A model generated the notes under the pieces. It had not been told where the DNA came from and made no database searches. It worked only from the letters and a program-made list of their open reading frames with translations. DNA of 64,000 nucleotides, from the NCBI RefSeq assembly GCF_963678635.1, contig NC_087063.1:13397006-13461005 (forward strand), written 5' to 3'. The stretch is from Symsagittifera roscoffensis (lineage: Eukaryota > Xenacoelomorpha > Acoela > Convolutidae). The translations under genes and the position numbers were made by a program. Positions 46,901 to 48,730 of the stretch are shown piece by piece; the stretch's first letter is position 1; each line of letters begins with the position of its first letter.

Positions 46901-48600
46901 ATCTGAATGAATTTCAGAGTGCTCCTTTTTCCCGTGCTTTTATAACGTGGTTTTCCCAACCAACTCTTTTCTCTTGGTTTCTGACATCTCTGTTCTTCCT
47001 TTGTGCCTCGGTTTCTCCCGTGATTTCAACCTCGTACACTGGCTCTGATGGTTCGACCAATGTTGGTCGTGCTCTCAATAGATTTCGTACTTCCATCCCA
47101 TCCTTCGCGAATATAGCCATTTCCATTATTGCTGCCCACTTAGACCACTCTAGTGGTGGTTCGACAGATGCCTTGTCCCAGAACGGGTTTATGTTGAGTG
47201 GGTTTTTGGAGTATCCTGCTGGCTGCGCCATGTCATACCTCAACGTATGATCTTCTAATTTCAGAATCTAAATGGATCGACAAACAGATATTCTAATGCG
47301 AAGCGAGATAAAACAACTAGTTGGAACCAATGTTAATTCATGGTCTGACCGTTCATTCGGTCGTTATTTGAGAGAAGGTCTCTCAAGTTCGGTTGACCAG
47401 CCATATGTATAGTTATATCATACATCAACATAAAACATATGTATAAATATATATAACTAAGTTTTGTCGGTCCATGCCGGATGACAATTACTATGCACGC
47501 ATTGAAATTATGTTGCACGCATTAAATGAGCTTCGATTGAGACCTGGGTCTTTATTTTTGGTATGTTTTATCATCTGATATATTCAGATTCACCCTCAGG
47601 CAACGAAAAACGTATTATTATTGACTTTAAATTTTCGACTGGGAGGTGGAGACTTTCGCTGCTTCTCGAGTCCATCAGTTTATTTATATTAGACTTTTAA
47701 AAGTAATTTGACAAGTATTTTTAAAGCGATTGATTTCTGAAGGATTGATCAATTCTGTTTGCTCATCTTTAGCCAATCAGCAGCTACTGGCCATTGGAGA
47801 CAGCTACGGGACACTGCACGTGTTGGAAGTGCCCTGGGTGTTGAGACAGGGGGCTGCGAAGGAGCCACAGGCGGTCATGTCCTACTTGGAGAGGGAGAAG
47901 GAGCGACTGGAGTACATGGAGACGAGGAGGGAGGGCAGACTGCTCGAGAAGAGAGAGCGGGACGCCAAAATACAGCAGCAGAAACAGGCAAGTCGCCCTC
48001 CCCAAAAGCAGGTCCAAACCCCCCATCACACACTCACCACCACCACCACCACCACCACAACAACCATTTTACTAACCATACCGCTCATCTTTCAAGCGGC
48101 TGATGTCATTTTTCTTAATTCTGCAACTCGGTACGGATATGCTGCTTTAAGGTTCTCTGATAAGTGACCAAATTGTATAATGTAGAGTTTTTTCAAATGA
48201 TGCTGCAATGTTTTTGAGTATTTACTCCGTTCTTATATATCACAAATTGAACATCGATGTGAATTGGAAAGCGTTTACCGGAAAGTTTTTAAAGTGAATA
48301 TTCCGTGATACAACATGGTTTCTATTGGTTTTTTCTTTTGTATACCAGAAAAAACGGATGGAAACTATCTTGCATCAAAGAGGTTTTTCACTTTCGATTA
48401 TATTGTTTGTACGGTTGGTTGGAGGGAGGGGGTGTTGAATGTGGCCATGTTTCATGTGCGGTTTGTTGTAGTTGGACGCAGCCGCGTCTAAAGTGACTGA
48501 CGAGGAAGAAAGAGCCAGCGCAGAGAGAGAAGTGCAGCAATACTTTACCCTGGAGAAGAAACTGAGGATAGAACTGGGCCTAGAGGAAGAAGTGCTCTAG
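4799..48600 (+). CDS. DNAI3: Axonemal dynein intermediate chain DNAI3/WDR63 (17 exons, 5' end missing)
   Basis: Intermediate chain of the inner dynein arm (I1/f type, Chlamydomonas IC140 counterpart), a WD-repeat protein that helps anchor dynein heavy chains on ciliary doublet microtubules. Exons: 4799-4983, 5195-5299, 16656-16829, 17874-18044, 21398-21555, 22344-22455, 22577-22655, 24881-25005, 25411-25593, 25891-26013, 27689-27762, 27919-28112, 28557-28775, 30228-30358, 33188-33389, 47773-47987, 48472-48600. Phases agree at all 16 junctions, giving 858 codons plus TAG. The human protein is slightly longer, so roughly the first 40-50 residues are missing. The order along the protein is a conserved N-terminal block (TQSIFGCTTD), an acidic linker, a central block (NAFVDDW), WD40 repeats from exon 7 onward, and a C-terminal charged coiled coil. 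Introns 1, 11 and 16 start with GC instead of GT. Intron 2 hosts an antisense gene and intron 15 hosts nested retrotransposons. The family call is from remembered homology and is secure; the start is not. Confidence 0.95.
5195..5299 (+). CDS. DNAI3: DNAI3 exon 2
   Basis: Acceptor ttatttcag, donor AAG|gttagt, 35 codons, phase 0 on both sides. Encodes GDSILIAYDPYFKFGENFY, matching the family segment that follows the first conserved block. Confidence 0.95.
5300..7788. other. DNAI3 intron 2, first part
   Basis: 2.5 kb of AT-rich sequence up to the GalNAc-transferase 3' end. No gene or clear repeat seen. Confidence 0.5.
7789..7805 (-). terminator. Polyadenylation signals of the GalNAc-transferase gene
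   Basis: Two AATAAA hexamers read on the minus strand (7805-7800 and 7794-7789), starting only 11 and 22 bases after the stop codon. They imply a very short 3' UTR. Confidence 0.55.
7816..9609 (-). CDS. Polypeptide N-acetylgalactosaminyltransferase (GT27), intronless
   Basis: Golgi type II membrane enzyme that starts mucin-type O-glycosylation by moving GalNAc from UDP-GalNAc to Ser/Thr. 597 residues from the first ATG; the open frame extends upstream but has no ATG. Residues 8-28 form the signal-anchor helix and about 30-140 the stem. The GT-A domain has the DSH metal motif at 256-258, WGGEN at 363-367 and VGHIF with the third metal ligand around His391. Residues 471-597 form a ricin-type lectin domain with QKF, QKF and QNW motifs. 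The usual FHNEA-type motif is altered to FVDEGPSA, which may shift specificity. The gene lies antisense inside DNAI3 intron 2 and lacks introns. An acceptor-like tttaccag ends one base before the ATG, so a 5' UTR intron or spliced leader is possible. The paralogue cannot be assigned. Confidence 0.95.
   Translation of the reverse strand: MRFGLRRLVKGIALITALLVISQLFGIFKEDAGQNIKDQEKRDVPQDSVDSPESSDHNETPASVPEPFIAIGTSKRYPSDWKPGERDPFYNLILHRSSDNDAGEHGNKVPLTKTEARESSLRFKENNYDIVRSDKMSLDRTVKDLRHNDCFGVKYDDPKDLPKTSVVIIFVDEGPSALIRTIVSVLNMSPRESILEIILVDDSSEKSEIQDTLPKFVTQMMPPIVKLVRTKERSGLIRARMVGSDLTTGEVILFLDSHCEASPGWLEPLLQRIKDNDQNVVMPSHDIISKKDLEFYGSKTIDNQGYFNWRLMHTWQGLPDFDRKLIKTKADPVRSPTMAGGLFAISRRFWEYLGKYDPGFLIWGGENIELSFKLWMCGGRLEIIPCSHVGHIFRDAQPYKFTAHNALRINQKRLADVWLDEYKEIVYRLQPGLEKVDGGNISERIALRKSLNCHNFKWYLDNVVPDMYVPSLKNKAQGVLSLTSEELCLSSNGNSDTGAVQLRKCSEEKQKFEFTDQNEIRFKFDNCLEYTQSGNFELNKCNGAAGQKFSYSPDGLIVLKLVPNLCLSSGKVSKQAALHIDAVHCNKEDSLQNWSFK
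9610..11369. other. DNAI3 intron 2, upstream of the GalNAc-transferase gene
   Basis: Holds the antisense gene's 5' region and presumably its promoter, which is not recognisable. No coding segment seen. Confidence 0.45.
11370..11485 (+). repeat. Dispersed repeat family B, copy 1
   Basis: Shares atgatgcg, tattaatc-like and ttgaattgaggcaagctatt blocks with copies near 12870, 13178 and 32338. Confidence 0.45.
12430..12816 (+). mobile_element. hAT-type MITE, copy 1
   Basis: Starts CAGGGGCGGATTAAGG and ends in CCCCTG. The flanking 8 bp are atttaact and atttaatt, an eroded target duplication. The interior matches copies 2 and 3 (cgcgcgccaaaaa, gcggcgcagaaaatttgg). No transposase; mobilised by a hAT enzyme elsewhere. 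Confidence 0.85.
12870..12990 (+). repeat. Dispersed repeat family B, copy 2
   Basis: Contains gtgaaagcgtagcgcaagt and atgaagcaagctaactgg, in the family order, just after MITE copy 1. Confidence 0.45.
13178..13290 (+). repeat. Dispersed repeat family B, copy 3
   Basis: Contains gcgcgatactcttgataata, attaaagcgtaagtgtgag and ggcaggcagtttgctcc. Confidence 0.5.
13291..14389. other. DNAI3 intron 2, between repeats
   Basis: AT-rich sequence; nothing identified. Confidence 0.5.
14390..15120 (+). repeat. Dispersed repeat family A, plus copy
   Basis: Core ggtaccacaagtaatcatcg (about 14629) with atatatcata, cccagtgtcg and tttcgagcga blocks, then the family end tcggaacattctgtgctact at about 15077. 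Lies in DNAI3 intron 2. Confidence 0.6.
15121..16083. other. DNAI3 intron 2, late part
   Basis: AT-rich, with a short G+C-richer patch at about 15885-15940; nothing identified. Confidence 0.45.
16084..16242 (+). CDS. Short ORF of 52 residues in DNAI3 intron 2
   Basis: ATG-to-TAA frame rich in Ser, Gly and Lys (contains RSSLSTRVLGSIGSPLFGS, ends SKKPKHQ), set in a patch clearly richer in G+C than its surroundings. No family recognised. It could be a fragment of a transposon tail, an unannotated micro-ORF, or chance. No splice signals were identified that would join it to DNAI3. Confidence 0.3.
   Translation: MVIRRLSSDELSNTGRSSLSTRVLGSIGSPLFGSYSGSLSKKSSFSKKPKHQ
16243..16655. other. End of DNAI3 intron 2
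   Basis: AT-rich up to the exon 3 acceptor; nothing identified. Confidence 0.5.
16656..16829 (+). CDS. DNAI3: DNAI3 exon 3 (acidic linker)
   Basis: 58 codons, phase 0 on both sides, acceptor gttttccag, donor CTT|gttagt. It starts with a Gly/Glu/Asp-rich linker, then WESLGSEMEIEDHIIKHS, which matches the family's SLGSEKEIE segment. A 16-bp minisatellite begins just past the donor. Confidence 0.93.
16862..16939. repeat. 16-bp minisatellite next to DNAI3 exon 3 donor
   Basis: About five copies of tcactgcaggtcctag, followed by two 21-22-bp units (ccccacatttgaa). It starts about 30 bases after the exon 3 donor. Every unit contains an AG|GT-like ctgcag|gtcc. Confidence 0.95.
16981..17873. other. 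DNAI3 intron 3
   Basis: No gene. A G-rich patch (aggggaggggggttt) near 17118; otherwise AT-rich. Confidence 0.5.
17874..18044 (+). CDS. DNAI3: DNAI3 exon 4
   Basis: 57 codons, phase 0, acceptor cttctag, donor CAG|gtaaca. Encodes SRQRKLFGAPLVKW and DAYIECVSS, which match the family's basic segment before the WD region. Confidence 0.95.
18045..18489. other. DNAI3 intron 4, first part
   Basis: Contains short cacat/tgtgtga runs (18078-18190); nothing else identified. Confidence 0.5.
18490..18830 (-). repeat. Dispersed repeat family A, minus copy (shortened)
   Basis: Starts aacaaggataaccagttgct and gtgcacgtagcacagaaact (18495-18535), the inverted family end, then ctcgaaattag and aaaccggtg core blocks. 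DNAI3 intron 4. Confidence 0.55.
19180..19760 (+). repeat. Dispersed repeat family A, plus copy
   Basis: aaaatcaggtaccacaaata at 19253, atatatcata, ccccagtttagag and cggttttaaat blocks; a gtcggaacca end remnant near 19737. DNAI3 intron 4. Confidence 0.6.
19761..20508. other. DNAI3 intron 4, middle part
   Basis: AT-rich; nothing identified. Confidence 0.5.
20509..20919 (+). mobile_element. hAT-type MITE, copy 2
   Basis: 411 bp with terminal inverted repeats CAGGGGCGGAT / ATCCGCCCCTG and a perfect 8-bp target duplication aattcaac on both sides. Contains G- and C-runs and a gcgcgcgc-rich core. Non-coding. Lies in DNAI3 intron 4. Confidence 0.95.
20954..21067. repeat. Near-perfect 114-bp palindrome
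   Basis: The two 47-bp arms (20954-21000 and 21021-21067) are exact inverted copies around a 20-bp AT-rich centre. Each arm contains AACCTAACTCGCCAATAAAT, close to the head motif of the SINE-like family, so this may be two heads joined back to back. It can form a DNA or RNA hairpin within DNAI3 intron 4. Confidence 0.97.
21073..21160. repeat. 39-bp tandem repeat, about two copies
   Basis: Unit starting taaataaccttcaaaatata repeats with a 39-bp period immediately after the palindrome. Confidence 0.9.
21315..21371. repeat. Two 28-bp direct repeats before DNAI3 exon 5
   Basis: actagataaaatagaagaaa and actaggtaaaatagaaaaaa, each followed by ctagctga, side by side, ending about 27 bases before the exon 5 acceptor. 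Confidence 0.8.
21398..21555 (+). CDS. DNAI3: DNAI3 exon 5
   Basis: Acceptor taactag; leaves in phase 2 at AG|gttggc. Encodes TQYEPREFDEETKQ, equivalent to the family's ATTQYYPREF segment. A 28-bp direct repeat (about 21315-21371) lies just before the acceptor. Confidence 0.94.
21556..22343. other. DNAI3 intron 5 with a G-run
   Basis: Contains an uninterrupted run of about 21 G (22026-22046) after G-rich sequence (21900-22025), a possible G-quadruplex. No gene. Confidence 0.7.
22344..22455 (+). CDS. DNAI3: DNAI3 exon 6
   Basis: Acceptor gtacttag completes the split Arg codon. Encodes VVMNAFVDDWSLLAVEDTTF, the conserved pre-WD helix. Donor AAG|gtcacg, phase 0. Confidence 0.95.
22577..22655 (+). 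CDS. DNAI3: DNAI3 exon 7 (start of WD region)
   Basis: Acceptor tatattcag, donor AAAG|gtacat, phase 0 in and phase 1 out. Encodes EYQSFTDL and VTCMDWHPTLK; the tryptophan-His-Pro block opens the WD40 repeats. Confidence 0.94.
22656..22939. repeat. SINE-head-like copy in DNAI3 intron 7
   Basis: cccaactcgcaaataaaacg (22748) followed by aacatctgttctatctgctt and gtgcacagatggcatagggg, parallel to the copy near 1273-1370. Confidence 0.5.
22940..23800 (+). repeat. Dispersed repeat family A, plus copy with doubled core
   Basis: Core at about 23120-23290 and again at 23320-23480 (both with taatcatc/taatcacc and ccggtt blocks), then the end motif gagctacttgcacagccacc near 23764. DNAI3 intron 7. Confidence 0.6.
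24171..24571 (-). mobile_element. hAT-type MITE, copy 3 (opposite orientation)
   Basis: 401 bp, starts CAGGGGCGGATCAAGG and ends ATCTGCCCCTG, perfect 8-bp target duplication aatcatag. Interior is the reverse complement of copy 2. Lies in DNAI3 intron 7. Confidence 0.95.
24881..25005 (+). CDS. DNAI3: DNAI3 exon 8
   Basis: Acceptor gtgttatcag, two bases complete the split Gly codon, donor CAG|gtgaga. Encodes VVAVSY and SLILIWSFSDPIQPQ, a WD blade of the intermediate chain family. Confidence 0.95.
25006..25410. other. DNAI3 intron 8
   Basis: 405 bases; nothing identified beyond splice sites gtgaga and ttgttcag. Confidence 0.6.
25411..25593 (+). CDS. DNAI3: DNAI3 exon 9
   Basis: 61 codons, acceptor ttgttcag, donor CTG|gtaatg. 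Encodes LVAGGCVNGQVVLWDISG, a textbook WD blade with a terminal Trp-Asp, then a basic run (RLKRSKRAK). Confidence 0.96.
25891..26013 (+). CDS. DNAI3: DNAI3 exon 10
   Basis: 41 codons, acceptor gtatttcag, donor GAC|gtaagc. Encodes CAVSMIDQSHKNWVTDLQWI, equivalent to the family segment CAVSSIENGHKKVITDIHW. Confidence 0.95.
26170..26840 (-). repeat. Dispersed repeat family A, minus copy
   Basis: Inverted end aacaaggatagccggttact and gtgcaagtagcacagaatgt at 26176-26216; inverted core with aaaccggtttttctcgacac at 26614 and gatatatcactcaacc at 26696. The clearest full copy. DNAI3 intron 10. Confidence 0.65.
26841..27688. other. DNAI3 intron 10, late part
   Basis: AT-rich; nothing identified. Confidence 0.5.
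27689..27762 (+). CDS. DNAI3: DNAI3 exon 11 (GC donor)
   Basis: Acceptor attgcttag. Encodes CVELVTSGCDG, the first half of a WD blade. It ends in phase 2 at GATGG|gcaagt; the nearby GT (gtacct) would put exon 12 out of frame, so the GC donor is required. Confidence 0.93.
27919..28112 (+). CDS. DNAI3: DNAI3 exon 12
   Basis: Acceptor gtttaatag; one base completes Gly, then HVMFWDIRAPKG finishes the WD blade begun in exon 11. Also encodes TFKYLDLLWKPIMRI. Donor CAAG|gtatcc, phase 1. Confidence 0.95.
28113..28556. other. DNAI3 intron 12
   Basis: 444 bases; nothing identified. Confidence 0.6.
28557..28775 (+). CDS. DNAI3: DNAI3 exon 13
   Basis: Acceptor tctcattag. An acidic and basic Glu/Arg-rich loop is followed by HYFVGTEDGEIIYLDW, a WD blade matching the family's FFVGTEEGEVIYTDW. 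Donor C|gtgagt, phase 1. Confidence 0.95.
29010..29275 (+). mobile_element. Eroded hAT-type MITE relic
   Basis: Shares the ordered blocks ggtactatttaagacatcca, cctaccctaa and ttggcgccaatat with copy 2, but the terminal repeats are no longer recognisable. In DNAI3 intron 13. Confidence 0.6.
29276..30227. other. DNAI3 intron 13, late part
   Basis: AT-rich; nothing identified. Confidence 0.5.
30228..30358 (+). CDS. DNAI3: DNAI3 exon 14
   Basis: Acceptor ttcattccag. Encodes HDGPVKTLDRSPFFKEVLL and SVGGWNFCIWLE, a WD blade. Donor GCT|gtaagt, phase 0. Confidence 0.95.
30359..32337. other. DNAI3 intron 14, first part
   Basis: Contains repeated short blocks such as cgagaaagtcgaa(g/a)cata and gaggaagtcgaaacatacc between about 31155 and 31585, a loose degenerate repeat of roughly 30-40 bases. 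No gene. Confidence 0.5.
32338..32450 (+). repeat. Dispersed repeat family B, copy 4
   Basis: Contains aatgcgcgatatatttcg, attaaagcgaaagtgataaa and gcaattaatttgctcctaat, closest to copy 3. DNAI3 intron 14. Confidence 0.5.
32451..33187. other. DNAI3 intron 14, late part
   Basis: AT-rich; nothing identified. Confidence 0.5.
33188..33389 (+). CDS. DNAI3: DNAI3 exon 15
   Basis: Acceptor cacatgtag. Encodes AGVFFISKSDGCIDVWDLLD, a WD blade, then a strand up to LNPIKIS. Ends in phase 1 at TCCA|gtgagg. The following intron holds the nested LTR elements. Confidence 0.95.
33390..33640 (+). other. Start of DNAI3 intron 15
   Basis: No gene. A CAGTGCCGTACC near 33516 resembles a hAT terminus, but no partner end was found. 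Confidence 0.3.
33641..33896 (-). repeat. Outer element 3' LTR
   Basis: 256 bp, TGTCAT...ATGACA on either strand. Adjacent on the inside, read on the minus strand, is the polypurine tract caagggggaa. Confidence 0.95.
34012..35529 (-). pseudogene. Outer element integrase C-terminus and charged tail
   Basis: The open frame starts just beyond a one-base slip in an A-run that separates it from the catalytic part. RITPHGVTKISPFEAHMGRK matches the integrase segment after the DDE core. The remaining roughly 400 residues are Lys/Ser/Thr-rich and low complexity, with RPPTKPQTRG. The tail might carry targeting or RNA-binding signals; unproven. Confidence 0.8.
35543..35833 (+). repeat. Inner element 5' LTR
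   Basis: TGTGGTGTGG...TATTCACA, 291 bp. TGGCACAACCAGCAG follows directly at the primer-binding position. Confidence 0.96.
35833..36165 (+). pseudogene. Inner element gag, N-terminal part
   Basis: The ATG again uses the last LTR base plus TG of the primer-binding site (MAQPAVL, the same start as in the outer element). Encodes VFWHKPTADPPCSWDSWIGQ. An in-frame TGA stops it at 36163-36165; the frame then continues into the capsid part. Confidence 0.8.
36166..38622 (+). pseudogene. Inner element gag C-part, protease, reverse transcriptase
   Basis: Uninterrupted in the gag frame up to a TAA at 38620-38622; an internal ATG lies at 36322. Zinc knuckles CYFCGNRFSANHKQSC and CRNCSKKGHFAKC, protease VDTGSPASFV, reverse transcriptase FTSLDLKYAFSQIPL and FLDDILIVSKG, then the start of RNase H (KCDASHSGLGAALEQE). 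All catalytic residues are present; the stop falls within the RNase H TNE-ELLAIVW block. Confidence 0.92.
38623..39201 (+). pseudogene. Inner element RNase H, C-terminal part
   Basis: Same frame as the reverse transcriptase. ELLAIVWSCEHFRTYLLGNH and VVLTDHKAI are RNase H blocks; DYLSRFP marks its end. A second TAA closes it at 39199-39201. Confidence 0.88.
39202..39600 (+). other. Hydrophobic stretch between RNase H and integrase
   Basis: Still in the pol frame. Residues around 39334-39545 are strongly hydrophobic (ITYYLPILISVWIITLAV, then SYYWVFFIFRLQWI), like two or three membrane segments. The DNA ends in a splice-acceptor-like tttttcattttcag at 39520-39533, just before an ATG in another frame (39540). 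It could be an unspliced intron, a membrane-active peptide, or chance translation of T-rich DNA. Confidence 0.35.
39540..39794 (+). pseudogene. Inner element basic linker before integrase
   Basis: ATG-led frame (MDSNTNTNKTND) with a basic end (RARPRFRAGAVRPRRSSTLQ). Overlaps the start of the integrase frame, offset by one frame. Confidence 0.45.
39772..40953 (+). pseudogene. Inner element integrase
   Basis: Zinc-binding region with His pair (LHRSHAG) and CKDCPQC; catalytic core with Asp in LQLDYAGPL, Asp in IKTDQYSGFK and Glu in GCGLVERSIQTIKRRL, so the DDE triad is intact. The frame starts without an ATG (TTG at 39772), as expected for a polyprotein part. The C-terminus runs into a frame change near 40860. 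Confidence 0.92.
40956..41939 (+). pseudogene. Inner element Ser/Lys-rich tail
   Basis: Continues the integrase C-terminus in another frame. One TAG at about 41345 interrupts it. Rich in Ser, Pro and Lys (SSSNSSRASSRRKKKTTF), similar in style to the outer element's tail. No envelope features. Confidence 0.65.
42141..42431 (+). repeat. Inner element 3' LTR
   Basis: 291 bp. Preceded by the polypurine tract gagagggggaaa (42129-42140) and followed by target duplication ACCGC. Confidence 0.96.
42432..43373 (-). pseudogene. Outer element linker and integrase N-half
   Basis: Contains KKDRSLRPLINFVKKRD, then integrase pieces in several frames: HRTIVHMAQNYKHC, EVQLVFAGPLPDELNRD and YILVAMDK. Near 42440-42500 (minus) lies VVERMIQTLKRRLAV with the third catalytic residue Glu. 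The inner element is inserted right after this point. Confidence 0.75.
43629..43747 (-). repeat. Duplicated RNase H fragment inside the outer element
   Basis: 119 bp repeating 44479-44597 in direct orientation with about three differences. It is joined to unrelated-looking sequence on its right, so it is a displaced second copy. Confidence 0.9.
44300..45236 (-). pseudogene. Outer element reverse transcriptase C-half and RNase H
   Basis: Catalytic YLDDILIVT and the thumb lie in the open frame down to 44724. RNase H follows in another frame, with LEEKYSVNELELLGVVWAIE encoded around 44485-44570 (minus). Broken by frameshifts. Confidence 0.8.
45151..46200 (-). pseudogene. Outer element protease and N-half of reverse transcriptase
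   Basis: Aspartic protease motif ADSGSPMSFL (DSG instead of the commoner DTG). The reverse transcriptase fingers and palm begin with FISPIVITVKKDQTVKLALD and LFSKLDLRYAYSQIPL, whose Asp is the first catalytic residue. A frameshift ends the frame near 45170. Confidence 0.88.
46266..46880 (-). pseudogene. Outer element gag, capsid part
   Basis: Same frame as the N-part. SYIFLCLGAEGQRQI and FIFRKQKKTERLEEF are typical capsid (retrotrans_gag) blocks. A frameshift follows. In the shifted frame two zinc-knuckle remnants remain (one with CGNQYNQNHLQSC), each having lost a cysteine. Confidence 0.8.
46914..47231 (-). pseudogene. Outer element gag, N-terminal part
   Basis: Starts at an ATG whose A is the last LTR base and whose TG opens the primer-binding site (MAQPAGYSKNPL). 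Capsid-precursor N-region with PFWDKASVEPPLEWSKW. An in-frame TGA ends it after EKGAL; the same frame continues downstream. Confidence 0.8.
47231..47486 (-). repeat. Outer element 5' LTR
   Basis: 256 bp, 9 differences from its partner. Directly inside, on the minus strand, is TGGCGCAGCCAGCAGG, the expected primer-binding position, which is also the start of gag. Confidence 0.95.
47487..47772 (+). other. End of DNAI3 intron 15
   Basis: Host intron sequence between the outer 5' LTR and exon 16. Nothing else seen. Confidence 0.6.
47773..47987 (+). CDS. DNAI3: DNAI3 exon 16 (GC donor)
   Basis: Acceptor catctttag. Encodes LLAIGDSYGTLHVLEVPW, the last WD blade, then a charged helix (SYLEREKERLEYMETRREG). 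It ends at AAACAG|gcaagt, a classic GC donor; the next GT would break the frame of exon 17. Confidence 0.95.
47988..48471. other. DNAI3 intron 16
   Basis: GC-AG intron of 484 bases with a CAC/ACC microsatellite at about 48030-48065. Confidence 0.8.
48472..48600 (+). CDS. DNAI3: DNAI3 exon 17 (terminal)
   Basis: Acceptor gtttgttgtag, 42 codons and TAG. Encodes the end of the C-terminal coiled coil (QQYFTLEKKLRIELGLEEE), matching the family's conserved YLELEKTVLINLGL tail. Confidence 0.95.
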   Translation: MDAAASKVTDEEERASAEREVQQYFTLEKKLRIELGLEEEVL

Positions 48601-48724
48601 AATGCATTAATGCAAAGCCCCGCATTGTTCGTTCTTGAAAGACGAACTTCATTCAACTCCCATTCTTACCTGCTGCTGTCATTGTCTACATATCAAATTC
48701 TAGTGATGATTTTGTTTTGTTGGT

Positions 48725-48730
48725 AATAAA
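48725..48730 (+). terminator. Probable DNAI3 polyadenylation signal
   Basis: AATAAA 125 bases after the DNAI3 stop codon, on the coding strand and with no closer copy. Position fits; use is inferred. Confidence 0.5.

Larger units (their letters stand above)
33641..47486 (-). mobile_element. Outer Ty3/gypsy-type LTR retrotransposon, split by the inner one
   Basis: 256-bp LTRs at both ends (TGTCAT...ATGACA, about 9 differences, 96-97% identical). The minus-strand order is 5' LTR (47486-47231), gag, protease, reverse transcriptase, RNase H, integrase, a long charged tail, polypurine tract and 3' LTR (33896-33641). Flanks atttc and attac may be an imperfect 5-bp target duplication. The Gag resembles larvacean Tor-type elements as I recall them. 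No envelope gene seen. Several stops and frameshifts, an internal duplication and the 6.9-kb inner insertion leave it inactive. Confidence 0.93.

Noticed and set aside
47730-48167. Longer exon 16 reading into the intron
   Set aside because: The frame goes on through an ACC microsatellite after the GC donor; exon 17 joins in phase only at the GC donor.
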